From contig NZ_JACNYL010000005.1 in NCBI RefSeq assembly GCF_014692525.1, forward strand, positions 124,001 to 188,000: a stretch of DNA of 64,000 bases. Reading direction: 5' to 3'. The notes beneath the pieces are model-generated. The model searched no databases, had not been told where the DNA came from, and saw only the letters and a program-made list of their open reading frames with translations. Made by a program: the position numbers and the translations under genes. This DNA is from Sphingobacterium chuzhouense (GTDB taxonomy: Bacteria > Bacteroidota > Bacteroidia > Sphingobacteriales > Sphingobacteriaceae). This document shows positions 18,929 to 28,375 of the stretch, piece by piece; the stretch's first letter is position 1; each line of letters opens with the position of its first letter.

Positions 18929-20125
18929 ATGAAAAAAATTGCTAGCCTCCTAATGAGTTGTATTGCCTTATCATTTATAGGGAATCAAGCACAGGCACAA
19001 GACGATTTGAATTGGCTTAAAGATGCGAAACATCGTGCTGTACATCAATTAAAGAAAGCTGCTGACACGTATATCCCTGGATTCTCTCCTCGGTCTATTA
19101 ATCATGATGGTTCTGTACGGTTGGCACACCAAGAAGACTGGACTTCCGGTTTCTTTCCCGGCTCCCTATGGTATGGATACGAGATATCTGGTGATAAGGC
19201 TTTAGCCAGTAGTGCACGGAAATTTACCTTGGCTATGGATTCTTTACAAGATTTCACCCATACGCATGATTTAGGATTTATGATCTACTGTTCTTTCGGA
19301 AACGGATATAGAATCACTAGGGACAAGGCGTTTTTGCCTACGCTGAAGAAAGGTTCTGATAATCTCTACAAACGTTATAACAAAACAGTTGGTGCAATCC
19401 GCTCTTGGGATTTCGGCCATTGGGAATTCCCTGTTATTATAGATAATATGATGAACCTCGATTTTCTATTTTGGGCAAGTAAAACATTTAATAAACCGGA
19501 ATATGCGGATGCTTCGGTGCAGCATTCGCTCACTACGTTAAAAAATCACTACAGGCCCGACAACAGTTCATATCATGTTATTAGTTATGATACACTTTCT
19601 GGACGAGCTATTCAAAAAGAAACCCATCAAGGACTAACGCATGAGTCGGCTTGGGCAAGAGGGCAAGCTTGGGGATTATATGGTTACACGATGGCATACA
19701 AGGAAACAAATAATCCCGTCTTTTTAAAACATGCCATCGATATTGCCAAATACATTATGGAACACCCTAACGTGGACGAAGACAAAATACCTTATTGGGA
19801 TTATGATATTCATAACGGTGGAGAAAGAGCGCCAAAAGATGCCTCTGCAGCTTCCGTTATCGCAGCAGGATTAATAGATCTAGCACAGTTTACGGAGAAT
19901 AATGCCTACTTCGAATATGCAGAAGATATTTTACAATCATTGTCCTCTCCGGAATATTTGGCAGGAGAAGATACCAATGGATACTTTATCCTAAAACATA
20001 GTGTAGGGGCATTTTTATACAATTCAGAAATAGATACACCTTTAAACTATGCCGACTATTATTATTTAGAAGCTCTTGTACGGTATGCGAAAGCTAAAAA
20101 TATAGATTTAAAAACCTTAAATTAG
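18929..20125 (+). CDS. GH88 unsaturated glucuronyl hydrolase
   Basis: A 398-residue secreted enzyme; the ATG at 18929 begins a clean signal peptide (MKKIASLLMSCIALS, cleavage after AQA), so I rejected the ATG at 18878, which adds 17 polar residues. Family (alpha/alpha)6-barrel features: WTSGFFPGSLWYGYE, the catalytic Asp104 in THTHDLGFM, Asp162 in VIIDNMMNLD, and the ESAWARGQAWGLYG motif. It hydrolyses the unsaturated uronic acid left at the non-reducing end by polysaccharide lyases. It is followed 6 nt later by hepC, so the lyase product and its hydrolase are co-expressed. Confidence 0.95.
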   Translation: MKKIASLLMSCIALSFIGNQAQAQDDLNWLKDAKHRAVHQLKKAADTYIPGFSPRSINHDGSVRLAHQEDWTSGFFPGSLWYGYEISGDKALASSARKFTLAMDSLQDFTHTHDLGFMIYCSFGNGYRITRDKAFLPTLKKGSDNLYKRYNKTVGAIRSWDFGHWEFPVIIDNMMNLDFLFWASKTFNKPEYADASVQHSLTTLKNHYRPDNSSYHVISYDTLSGRAIQKETHQGLTHESAWARGQAWGLYGYTMAYKETNNPVFLKHAIDIAKYIMEHPNVDEDKIPYWDYDIHNGGERAPKDASAASVIAAGLIDLAQFTENNAYFEYAEDILQSLSSPEYLAGEDTNGYFILKHSVGAFLYNSEIDTPLNYADYYYLEALVRYAKAKNIDLKTLN

Positions 20126-20131
20126 AACCCC

Positions 20132-22102
20132 ATGAAATTGAAATTTCTATATCTGTTTATCCTACTTTTCCCACTGTCCGTTATCGGGCAAAAGAAATCC
20201 AGTATTTCTAAGGATGATTTTGCCATCCTTAATCTGGATCACCCGGGATTAGAAAAAGTTAAACAATTGGTTTCCAAACAAAAATACCAAGAAGCTTCCA
20301 AAACGCTGTTGAATTATTATAAAAAGCGTACAGACATTAAACATCCAGATTACAATCTTGCGGATAAAGGTCGGTTTTTGGGCAAGAAATTATCCAAAGA
20401 TAATCAAGAAAAGGCCGACAAAGGGCTAGATCATCACTTTTATGTTCATAAAGGTTATGGTTACTTTGACTATGGAAAAGACATCAACTGGGAATACTGG
20501 CCTGTTAAGGACAACGAAGTAAGATGGCAACTTCATCGTCATTATTGGTGGACTCCAATGGGTTTAGCTTATTGGTCAAGTGGAGATGAAAAATATGCTA
20601 AAGAATGGGTCGCACAATATGTGGACTGGGTGAAGAAAAACCCTAAAGGACTCTCCAAAGAGAATGACCGGTTTGCTTGGCGTCCATTAGAGGTATCACA
20701 TCGTATTCAAGAACAGACAGGCTTATTTAATATGTTCTTGACTTCGCCTCATTTCACGCCCGAATTTCTGATGGTGTTTTTAAACAACTATAATAAGCAT
20801 GCAAACCATATATTAGAAAATTACTCGGAAAAGGGCAACCATTTACTTTTCGAAGCACAACGTATGATTTATGCAGGTGCGTTTTTCCCGGAATTAAAAA
20901 ATGCACCTACTTGGCGTAAAAGCGGAATCGAAATCTTAAATACAGAGATAAAAAAGCAGATCTATCCAGATGGTATGCAGTTTGAATTATCTCCCAACTA
21001 CCACACCGCTGCCATTAATATCTTTTTGAAAGCGCTACGAATGGCACAATTGGCGAATATTGACCATGAGTTTCCGCCATCTTATAAAGATATTATAGAA
21101 AAAATGATCATGGCGCAGGTAAACTTTTCTTTTCCAGACTATTCATTTCCAATGTTTGGAGACGCGTGGGTAGCCGACAAGAAGGTCTCTATTAGAAACT
21201 TTCAGGATTGGCAGCAGATATTTCCAGAAAACAACACAATAACCTATTATGCTACAAACGGTAAAAAAGGAGAAGCACTTCCCTTTCTTTCTCACGGGTT
21301 GAAAGATGGCGGATTTTACACCTTCCGAAACAGCTGGAAAGATAACGCCACGGCTATGGTACTCAAAGCAAGCCCACCGGCTTTCTGGCATAGTCAACCG
21401 GATAACGGAACATTTGAGTTATGGGTGAAGGGTAGAAACTTTATGCCTGATGCGGGCGTATTTGTTTATGGTGGCGACGAAGAAATCCTAAAGCTACGGA
21501 ATTGGTACCGTCAGACAAAAATCCACAAGACGTTGACTTTAAATAATGAAGATATAGAAATCAACGATGCGCAGCTTATTAACTGGCATACTTCTGACAA
21601 ACTAGATGTTCTGGTCTATAAAAATCCAAGTTATGCAGGATTGAATCATATCCGGACGGTCTTATTCATTGACCAACAATATTTTATCATCTTAGATAAA
21701 GCTGAAGGAAAAGATGTCGGTAAGGTCGGTATTCACTTCCAATTGGTTGAGAATAGTAACCCGGTATACAATAACCAACAAAATAGTGTTACCACAAGGT
21801 TTAAAGATGGTAATAACCTATTCATTCGCAACTTTAATCAAGACCAAGCACAATTAGCAGAAGAAGAGGGAAAAGTTTCTTACTTCTACCGGACCGAGGT
21901 AGAACGTCCTGCTTTTGTATTTGAACAAAACAAGACAAACGAAAATAGTGTAAATTTTGCCACAGTGCTCTACCCTTATCAAGGGGAACATGTGCCAAAT
22001 ATTGTTTTTGAAGAAGAAACGGGTAATGACCCAGAGAGAGGCAATATCCATTTCTCTATTTCCGTAGACGGAAAAAAACAGACGATTCAGCATCGTTTTT
22101 AA
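20132..22102 (+). CDS. hepC: Heparinase III (heparan-sulfate lyase, PL12)
   Basis: A 656-residue secreted lyase with a signal peptide (about 1-19). It aligns along its whole length with Pedobacter heparinus heparinase III (659 residues): HKGYGYFDYGKDINW, WPVKDNEVRWQLHR, EIKKQIYPDGMQFELSP and a KLRNWYRQT stretch are nearly identical. The catalytic residues of that enzyme correspond to Asn236 (EKGNH), Tyr290 (SPNYH) and His420 (WHSQPDNGTFEL), all present. It cleaves low-sulfated heparan sulfate by beta-elimination in the periplasm. A strong hairpin terminator follows. This gene is the best evidence that the locus targets heparan sulfate. Confidence 0.96.
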   Translation: MKLKFLYLFILLFPLSVIGQKKSSISKDDFAILNLDHPGLEKVKQLVSKQKYQEASKTLLNYYKKRTDIKHPDYNLADKGRFLGKKLSKDNQEKADKGLDHHFYVHKGYGYFDYGKDINWEYWPVKDNEVRWQLHRHYWWTPMGLAYWSSGDEKYAKEWVAQYVDWVKKNPKGLSKENDRFAWRPLEVSHRIQEQTGLFNMFLTSPHFTPEFLMVFLNNYNKHANHILENYSEKGNHLLFEAQRMIYAGAFFPELKNAPTWRKSGIEILNTEIKKQIYPDGMQFELSPNYHTAAINIFLKALRMAQLANIDHEFPPSYKDIIEKMIMAQVNFSFPDYSFPMFGDAWVADKKVSIRNFQDWQQIFPENNTITYYATNGKKGEALPFLSHGLKDGGFYTFRNSWKDNATAMVLKASPPAFWHSQPDNGTFELWVKGRNFMPDAGVFVYGGDEEILKLRNWYRQTKIHKTLTLNNEDIEINDAQLINWHTSDKLDVLVYKNPSYAGLNHIRTVLFIDQQYFIILDKAEGKDVGKVGIHFQLVENSNPVYNNQQNSVTTRFKDGNNLFIRNFNQDQAQLAEEEGKVSYFYRTEVERPAFVFEQNKTNENSVNFATVLYPYQGEHVPNIVFEEETGNDPERGNIHFSISVDGKKQTIQHRF

Positions 22103-22118
22103 CATCGTTATAAAGCGA

Positions 22119-22166
22119 GAAAAAAGAGCAAGCCAACCGAAATCGGTTTGCTTGCTCTTTTTTTTC
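22119..22166 (+). terminator. Rho-independent terminator after hepC
   Basis: A stem of about 17 bp with one mismatch (arms AGAGCAAGC / GCTTGCTCT and CCGA / TCGG) followed by eight or more T residues, ending the GH88-hepC unit. Confidence 0.85.
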
Positions 22167-22202
22167 AAAAAAATTATTGCAAAGCAATTATAAAACCATC
22201 CT

Positions 22203-22210
22203 TATCTTTG
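22203..22210 (+). promoter_or_regulatory. -7 element for bshA
   Basis: TATCTTTG matches TAnnTTTG, 26 nt before the bshA ATG and just after the hepC terminator. A TTG at 22177-22179 is a possible -33 element, though the spacing (23 nt) is longer than usual. Confidence 0.5.
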
Positions 22211-22235
22211 CGCTTTATCTTTACATATTATTTGA

Positions 22236-23372
22236 ATGAAAATAGGCATTGTATGTTATCCTACCTTTGGGGGAAGCGGTGTAGTTGCAACAGAACTTGG
22301 TAAAGCATTAGCTTCCAACGGTCATGAGATCCATTTCATTACCTACTCTCAACCTGCCCGGCTAGATTTCTTTTCGGAAAACCTTTACTACCATGAAGTA
22401 GCGGTTGCCCAATATCCACTATTCGACTTCTCGCCTTATGAATCTGCTTTGGCAAGCAAGCTGGTGGATGTTGTCCGATTCGAACAACTGGATTTGTTGC
22501 ACGTGCATTATGCCATTCCACATGCGTCAGTCGCCTATTTAGCGAAACAGATATTAGCCACTTATGGTATTCATATTCCAGTAGTAACTACTTTACACGG
22601 CACCGACATCACACTGGTGGGAAAAGATAAAAGTTTTAACCCCGTAGTGACTTTTTCCATCAATCATTCCGATGGGGTAACGGCTGTTTCGGAGAATTTA
22701 CGTGAACAAACATTAGAATCCTTTGAAATTACCCGAGATGTGCGGGTGATACCTAATTTTATAGATTTCTCTCGTTTCCATAACAAGAATAGGGAACATT
22801 TTAAACGCGCCATCGCTCCCGAAAATGAGCGTATCATCATTCATACCTCTAATTTCCGAAAGGTAAAAAACACACAAGACGTTATCCGTATTTTTCAAAA
22901 AGTAAATGACGTTATACCGAGCAAACTTTTGATGGTTGGCGATGGTCCTGAACGACGGAATACAGAAGAATTAGCACGTCAGTTAGAAGTTAGCCAAAAT
23001 GTACGCTTTCTCGGAAAACAAGATGCCATTGAGGAAATCTTATCTGTTTCAGATTTATTTTTAATGCCTTCCTCTTCGGAAAGTTTTGGGTTGGCTGCTT
23101 TAGAAGCAATGGCATGTCACGTACCCGTTGTTTCCTCTGATACCGGAGGGCTACCAGAACTGAATATCAATGGTGTCAGTGGATTCCTGAGCAATATTGG
23201 TGATATCGATGATATGGCAAAAAATGCAATTCACATTCTGGAAGATTGTGACCGATTGCAGGTTTTTAAAGATGCTGCCTTCGCCAGAGCAAAAGAATTT
23301 GATTTAAGCAAAATCCTCCCCCTTTACGAATCCTATTATGAAGAGGTCGTGGAAGGAATGAAAAAAGGGTAA
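22236..23372 (+). CDS. bshA: N-acetyl-alpha-D-glucosaminyl L-malate synthase BshA
   Basis: A 378-residue cytosolic GT4 glycosyltransferase. The N-terminus MKIGIVCYPTFGGSGVVATELG is diagnostic for BshA, as are HVHYAIPHASVAYLA, TTLHGTDITLVGKD and the E-x7-E donor motif in SSSESFGLAALEAMA. It joins GlcNAc from UDP-GlcNAc to L-malate, the first step of bacillithiol synthesis; many Bacteroidota use this thiol instead of glutathione. bshB and bshC are not in the window. It has its own promoter and stands between the PUL and pyrH. Confidence 0.95.
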   Translation: MKIGIVCYPTFGGSGVVATELGKALASNGHEIHFITYSQPARLDFFSENLYYHEVAVAQYPLFDFSPYESALASKLVDVVRFEQLDLLHVHYAIPHASVAYLAKQILATYGIHIPVVTTLHGTDITLVGKDKSFNPVVTFSINHSDGVTAVSENLREQTLESFEITRDVRVIPNFIDFSRFHNKNREHFKRAIAPENERIIIHTSNFRKVKNTQDVIRIFQKVNDVIPSKLLMVGDGPERRNTEELARQLEVSQNVRFLGKQDAIEEILSVSDLFLMPSSSESFGLAALEAMACHVPVVSSDTGGLPELNINGVSGFLSNIGDIDDMAKNAIHILEDCDRLQVFKDAAFARAKEFDLSKILPLYESYYEEVVEGMKKG

Positions 23373-23402
23373 TATAATGGTGGGAGGCTAGAAAAAAAGT
23401 TT

Positions 23403-23410
23403 TATCTTTG
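23403..23410 (+). promoter_or_regulatory. -7 element for pyrH-frr
   Basis: TATCTTFG-type element: the bases read TATCTTTG, a full match to TAnnTTTG. It puts the transcript start near 23417, after the ATG at 23415, which rules out that ATG and supports 23439 as the pyrH start. Confidence 0.55.
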
Positions 23411-23438
23411 GCTTTTGGAAATATTCCAAAAAACGATC

Positions 23439-24143
23439 ATGAAATATAAACGTATCCTACTCAAACTCAGCGGAGAAGCCTTAATGGGCGAACAAAGTTA
23501 TGGCATCGACATCAATCGGGTGATGCAATATGCAAACGACATTAAAGAAATTCATAGCCAAGGTTTAGAAATTGCCATTGTTATCGGTGGAGGCAATATC
23601 CACCGGGGATTAAGTGCAGAAAAAGCTGGGATGGATCGGGTACAAGCTGACTATATGGGTATGTTGGCAACCGTCATTAACAGTATGGCATTACAAGATG
23701 CGTTAGAAAAAGTCGGTTTAAAAACCCGTTTACTGACAGCGATTAAAATGGAACAGATCTGTGAACCTTTTATCCGTAGACGTGCCGTGCGACACCTTGA
23801 AAAGGGGCGAATCGTTATTTTCGGTGCCGGTACAGGCAACCCTTATTTTACAACCGATACAGCAGCGTCTTTACGCGCTATCGAAATCAATGCAGATGCT
23901 GTACTTAAAGGCACGCGCGTAGATGGTATATATACAGCTGATCCGGAAAAAGATGCGTCTGCTCAACGTTACGACAAGATTTCTTTTCACGAGGTTTATG
24001 AGAAGGGATTAAATGTGATGGATATGACGGCATTTACATTATGCCAAGAGAACAACCTTCCTATCATCGTCTTCGACATGAACAAACCCGGGAATCTAAA
24101 GAAACTAGCCAATGGAGACCATATCGGTACAGTTGTTAGTTAA
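23439..24143 (+). CDS. pyrH: UMP kinase
   Basis: A 234-residue amino-acid-kinase-fold enzyme that phosphorylates UMP to UDP. It begins MKYKRILLKLSGEALMG, the standard family start; an in-frame ATG 24 nt upstream is rejected because it falls at the predicted transcription start. Visible motifs: KLSGEALMG (phosphate binding), VIGGGNIHRG, and the TDTAASLRAIEI and VDGIYTADPEKD stretches. frr follows 26 nt later, the usual pyrH-frr pairing, although rpsB and tsf are not upstream. Confidence 0.97.
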   Translation: MKYKRILLKLSGEALMGEQSYGIDINRVMQYANDIKEIHSQGLEIAIVIGGGNIHRGLSAEKAGMDRVQADYMGMLATVINSMALQDALEKVGLKTRLLTAIKMEQICEPFIRRRAVRHLEKGRIVIFGAGTGNPYFTTDTAASLRAIEINADAVLKGTRVDGIYTADPEKDASAQRYDKISFHEVYEKGLNVMDMTAFTLCQENNLPIIVFDMNKPGNLKKLANGDHIGTVVS

Positions 24144-24169
24144 TTTATTACAAAGAAACACATAAAGAT

Positions 24170-24733
24170 ATGAATGAACTGATATCCTTAGAATTAGAAG
24201 ATTGTAAAGAGAATATGGGTAAGGCCATATCACATACGGAATCTGAACTGACTAAAATCAGGGCGGGTAAGGCTTCTCCCGCTATGTTGGATGGAATCTC
24301 GATAGACTACTACGACAGTATGACACCTCTTTCTCAAGTAAGTAATATCAATACTACCGATGCCCGGACTATTGTTATCCAACCTTGGGAAAAGAATTTA
24401 ATCAGCACTATCGAAAAAGCTATTGTAGATTCGAATATCGGATTAAATCCGCAAAACGATGGTGCTATTATACGTTTAGCGGTACCTCCGTTGACAGAAG
24501 AACGCCGTCGTGATTTGGTAAAAAAGGTAAAAGAAGAAGCCGAGAAAGGTCGCGTGGCTATACGGAATATTCGCAAAGACGCGAACGAATCCATTAAGAA
24601 ACTAAAAGGTGAAGGAATTTCGGAAGATGAGACTAAAGTGGGCGAAGGCGAAGTACAGAAGCTAACGGATTCTTTTATCGCTAAGGTCGACCAGCTTGCT
24701 GAATTGAAAGAAAAAGATATAATGACTGTTTAG
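24170..24733 (+). CDS. frr: Ribosome recycling factor
   Basis: A 187-residue protein of typical family length that splits post-termination ribosomes together with EF-G. Recognisable segments: ELTKIRAGKASPAMLDGI, the PLSQVSNI strand, IVIQPWEK, and the long-helix RRRDLVKKVKEEAEKGRVAIRNIRKDA region split across its centre. It is the second gene of the pyrH-frr operon and is followed by a hairpin terminator. Confidence 0.97.
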   Translation: MNELISLELEDCKENMGKAISHTESELTKIRAGKASPAMLDGISIDYYDSMTPLSQVSNINTTDARTIVIQPWEKNLISTIEKAIVDSNIGLNPQNDGAIIRLAVPPLTEERRRDLVKKVKEEAEKGRVAIRNIRKDANESIKKLKGEGISEDETKVGEGEVQKLTDSFIAKVDQLAELKEKDIMTV

Positions 24734-24756
24734 ATTTATATTTCTCTAAGCTCAAA

Positions 24757-24792
24757 CAAAAAGGATTCTAAAAAAAATAGAATCCTTTTTTC
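24757..24792 (+). terminator. Rho-independent terminator after frr
   Basis: A 13-bp perfect stem (AAAAAGGATTCTA / TAGAATCCTTTTT) around an A-rich loop, ending in a T-run. The A-run on the other side could make it work in both directions. Confidence 0.85.
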
Positions 24793-24846
24793 GTATTTTT
24801 TACCTAACTTTCATCTCGGATTACCGATTTTTAAAGAAATTAAAGT

Positions 24847-25821
24847 ATGCAAAGTAATAGAAGAAGATTTTTACAGCAGGCAGGTTTGGGTTTATCCGCT
24901 GCTTTTCTGAGTCCATACTTATTCTCATGTCAAGACGATAGATCAGGAAATAGCCCTTTTCATAATTTAGGTCTTCAGCTATATTCCATTCGCGATTTAG
25001 TGAATGAAGATCCTATAAAAACAATAAATACCGTTGCTAAAATAGGATATAAACATGTGGAAACCTTTGGCGTAGACACTAGTACTGAAACCTATTGGAA
25101 CATCTCTATTTCAGAATTGAAAAAGGTATTGGACGATAATAACCTTAAAACACACAGCGGTCACTATGACATGTCCAAATACCTTAATAGGCAACTCACA
25201 GACCATGAAAATATTGAAAAATATATAGAAATTGCTCACCAATTAGGACAATCTTATATTATCGCTCCTATCACGCCGATGGATGACCTCAATAACTTAA
25301 AAGTAGAGGATTATCAATATGCGGCCGATCAGCTTAACAAAGCAGGTGAGATGGCTAAAAAAGCGGGGATTAAAGTCGGTTATCACAATCACTTCTGGGA
25401 ATTACGGCAATTTGGCAACGGCACAAAAGGGTTGGATATACTCATCGCTTTTACAGAACCGGAATTAGTTGATTTTGAACTGGATCTTTTCTGGATAGAA
25501 AAGGCAGGTTTTAGCCCCCAATCTTATTTCGAAAAATATCCTGGACGCTTCCCGCTATGGCACATCAAGGATATGGATAGGCAGTTTACACAACCTGTTG
25601 TAGGTGAGAAATATGACAAAGCTGATTTTACAGATATAATGAAGGAAGTGAAATTTGCCGAAGTCGGAACAGGTGCCATAGATTTTATTAAAATTGCCGC
25701 TGAAGCAGATAAATCAGGGTTAAAATATGCATTTGTGGAGCAAGATGAAATCTATATGCCAAATAAGTTCGAAAGCATAAAGAAAAGCTACGATTATGTT
25801 AAGAAGAGTTTAGCAAAATAA
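24847..25821 (+). CDS. Sugar phosphate isomerase/epimerase-fold (AP endonuclease 2-like TIM barrel) lipoprotein
   Basis: A 324-residue protein with a Tat-like N-terminus (NRRRFLQQAGLGLSAAF) followed by a lipobox-like LFSC at about residue 28, so export and membrane anchoring are likely. The rest is a xylose-isomerase-like TIM barrel: LGLQLYSIRDLV, KHVETFG, IKVGYHNHFWE and DFELDLFWIEKAG, with WHIKDMD near the end carrying typical metal-ligand His/Asp/Glu positions. Related exported proteins act on sugars or sugar-like substrates but the substrate here is unknown. It begins a tight run with sixA, the DUF255 gene and the FKBP gene (gaps 5-12 nt). Confidence 0.85.
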   Translation: MQSNRRRFLQQAGLGLSAAFLSPYLFSCQDDRSGNSPFHNLGLQLYSIRDLVNEDPIKTINTVAKIGYKHVETFGVDTSTETYWNISISELKKVLDDNNLKTHSGHYDMSKYLNRQLTDHENIEKYIEIAHQLGQSYIIAPITPMDDLNNLKVEDYQYAADQLNKAGEMAKKAGIKVGYHNHFWELRQFGNGTKGLDILIAFTEPELVDFELDLFWIEKAGFSPQSYFEKYPGRFPLWHIKDMDRQFTQPVVGEKYDKADFTDIMKEVKFAEVGTGAIDFIKIAAEADKSGLKYAFVEQDEIYMPNKFESIKKSYDYVKKSLAK

Positions 25822-25833
25822 GAAGAGTTGAAT

Positions 25834-26337
25834 ATGAAACAGAAATCGCTTTTTATTATTCGGCATGCAAAGGCTGAATTACCTATTTTCGGTAAAGACG
25901 ACTTCGACAGAGATTTGCTTCCCAAAGGAACTAATCGCGCTGAACTTATTACCCAAAAGCTAAAAGCACAGTTGCCGGCTATGGATGAAAAAACGCTCGT
26001 TATTTCCTCAACAGCTAACCGCGCAATGCAAACAGCAAAGATTTTTTGCGATATCTTAGGTTACCCGGAGGAACGCATTGTTTGGGAGCCAAAAGTTTAC
26101 GAAGCGCATTATCTTTTTCTAATGAAACTTTTAAACGATGTACCGGCATCTTATGATTATGTATTGCTATTTGGGCATAATCCCGGAGTTTCCGATCTTG
26201 TTGGATATGTCACCGACCGTTTTGTGAATCTTAAAACAGCGCATACAGCATATTTGGAATTGGAAGAGGGGATAGATTATTCGTTATTGTCAGCAAATAC
26301 AGCATCATTAAAAAAAATCATTACAGAAAATGACTGA
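25834..26337 (+). CDS. sixA: SixA-like phosphohistidine phosphatase (histidine phosphatase superfamily)
   Basis: A 167-residue cytosolic protein. The ATG at 25834 is preferred over a TTG two codons earlier and has an AGAAGAG sequence upstream. It has the superfamily RHAK motif (IIRHAKAELP) with the nucleophile His, a conserved Arg in STANRAMQTA, and the second His in FGHNPGVSDLV. SixA proteins remove phosphate from His residues, for example on phosphorelay or PTS-type proteins; no obvious partner is encoded nearby. Confidence 0.9.
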   Translation: MKQKSLFIIRHAKAELPIFGKDDFDRDLLPKGTNRAELITQKLKAQLPAMDEKTLVISSTANRAMQTAKIFCDILGYPEERIVWEPKVYEAHYLFLMKLLNDVPASYDYVLLFGHNPGVSDLVGYVTDRFVNLKTAHTAYLELEEGIDYSLLSANTASLKKIITEND

Positions 26338-26342
26338 AAAAC

Positions 26343-28370
26343 ATGGCCAACAAACTCCAATACGAAAACTCCCCTTATCTAAAACAACATGCACATAATC
26401 CCGTCAATTGGATGCCTTGGGGAGAAGAAGCCTTACAGAAGGCCAGAGACGAGAACAAGCTTATTATCGTTAGTATCGGTTATTCTGCCTGCCATTGGTG
26501 CCATGTCATGGAGCGTGAAAGCTTCGAAAATGAAGCTATTGCGCAGACAATGAACACTTTCTACGTACCTATTAAAATCGATCGGGAAGAACGTCCGGAC
26601 ATCGACCAGATCTACATGATTGCCGTGCAATTGATGACCAATGCCGGAGGTTGGCCCTTGAACTGTATCTGCCTACCCGATGGCCGCCCTATATATGGAG
26701 GCACTTATTTTAGACCACATGATTGGCAACAGGTATTATTACAGATCGCACAAATGTGGGAAGAAACACCTGAAATGGCCGTCGATTATGCCAAACGCCT
26801 GTCAAACGGTATAAATCAAGCAGAGAGAATTCCTATCGCTTCTGTCCCTGAGGCGTATACTAAGGCTGATGTGCACGATATCGTGACTCCGTGGAAAGCA
26901 CAATTTGACACGATAAACGGAGGCTACAGTAGAGAGCCGAAATTCCCCCTACCGAATAACTGGTTGTTTTTCCTTCGCTATGCGGTGCTTGCGAAAGATC
27001 AACCTATACTAGAACATGTACACTTTACCTTACACAAAATAGCAAATGGAGGTATTTATGATCAAATTGGTGGAGGATTTGCCCGCTATTCAGTAGATGG
27101 CCTATGGCATGTCCCTCATTTTGAGAAAATGCTATACGACAACGGACAACTTATTTCTTTATACAGCGAAGCTTATCAACAACGCCCTACTCGATTATAT
27201 GAAAGAATTATAGAGGAAACCGTCGATTGGGCGGCACGAGAAATGCTCGCGGAAAACGGTGGTTTCTATGCCGCCTTGGATGCGGACAGCGAGGGAGTCG
27301 AAGGAAAATTCTATACCTTTTATCAAGAAGAACTCGAAAACGTACTAGGTGAAGACGCTCCCCTTTTTATCGATTATTTTCATGCAACGAAGACTGGAAA
27401 TTGGCACGAAGAAGGTACCAATGTACTATATTGTGCTATCGATGGAGATAAAATGGCTCGAGAAAGTGGATTCTCCCAAGATGATTGGGAAACGTATTTA
27501 CGCGAAATAAAAGGAAAACTTCTAGCCTATCGCGAAAAACGAATAAGACCGGGATTGGATCACAAACAACTAACCTCTTGGAACGCACTATTTTTGAAAG
27601 GACTCGTAGATTCATATCGTGCATTCGATAAACAGCAGTATCTCGACCTCGCCGTCCAAACTGCAAATTTCATTAAACAGTATTGTTTTTCTGAAGATAG
27701 CTTACTCCATCAACCGGCAGATCACAACCGGCAGATTTATGGTTTTTTGGATGACTATGCTTTTACAATAGAAGGTTTTATAGCACTCTATGAAGCCACA
27801 TTTGAAGAAGATTGGTTACACGAAGCCCATAGTTTAGCTGAGAAGGCAATAGAGCTGTTTTATGATGCGGAAGATAAGACATTTTTTTATACTGCCCACA
27901 GTGCGGAAGAACTGATTGCCCGCAAAAGCGAAATTATGGATAATGTTATTCCGGCATCTTCCTCGGCCATCGTGCGGATGCTCTATCGATTAGGTGAGCT
28001 ATTGGATAAAGAAAGCTATATATCCATTGCTGACCAAGTATTTGCCAATGTTTTCCCACATATCAAACAGTATGGATCGGCCTATTCCAACTGGGCTATC
28101 CAACTTTTGGAACATGTGTACGGAAACAACGAGATCGCACTTACCGGCACGGAAGCAATCACTTGGAGAAAACAGCTAGACAAGCATTATATTCCAAATA
28201 AAATAACCTTGGGAGGAACAAAAAGTAATCTACCGTTGTTAAAAGATAAAGCGGGTATGGAATCAAAATCCTACCTTTGCAAGAATAGAGCATGTAGTTT
28301 ACCTCAAAATTCGGTGGCTGCACTACTAACATTAATACATAATAACAGGGATTCGTCCCAAATAAATTAA
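26343..28370 (+). CDS. DUF255 thioredoxin-domain protein, YyaL/SSP411 type
   Basis: A 675-residue cytosolic protein. The N-terminal thioredoxin fold (about 1-165) has the family motif YSACHWCHVM with Cys50 and Cys53, followed by VPIKIDREERPDID and a cis-Pro-like WPLNCICLPDG. The remainder is an (alpha/alpha)6-barrel resembling N-acylglucosamine epimerases (GGGFARYSVDGLWHVPHFEKMLYDN, HKQLTSWNALFLKGL). The family is widespread but its role is not settled. It is 5 nt after sixA and 5 nt before the FKBP gene. Confidence 0.93.
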   Translation: MANKLQYENSPYLKQHAHNPVNWMPWGEEALQKARDENKLIIVSIGYSACHWCHVMERESFENEAIAQTMNTFYVPIKIDREERPDIDQIYMIAVQLMTNAGGWPLNCICLPDGRPIYGGTYFRPHDWQQVLLQIAQMWEETPEMAVDYAKRLSNGINQAERIPIASVPEAYTKADVHDIVTPWKAQFDTINGGYSREPKFPLPNNWLFFLRYAVLAKDQPILEHVHFTLHKIANGGIYDQIGGGFARYSVDGLWHVPHFEKMLYDNGQLISLYSEAYQQRPTRLYERIIEETVDWAAREMLAENGGFYAALDADSEGVEGKFYTFYQEELENVLGEDAPLFIDYFHATKTGNWHEEGTNVLYCAIDGDKMARESGFSQDDWETYLREIKGKLLAYREKRIRPGLDHKQLTSWNALFLKGLVDSYRAFDKQQYLDLAVQTANFIKQYCFSEDSLLHQPADHNRQIYGFLDDYAFTIEGFIALYEATFEEDWLHEAHSLAEKAIELFYDAEDKTFFYTAHSAEELIARKSEIMDNVIPASSSAIVRMLYRLGELLDKESYISIADQVFANVFPHIKQYGSAYSNWAIQLLEHVYGNNEIALTGTEAITWRKQLDKHYIPNKITLGGTKSNLPLLKDKAGMESKSYLCKNRACSLPQNSVAALLTLIHNNRDSSQIN

Positions 28371-28375
28371 ACAAA

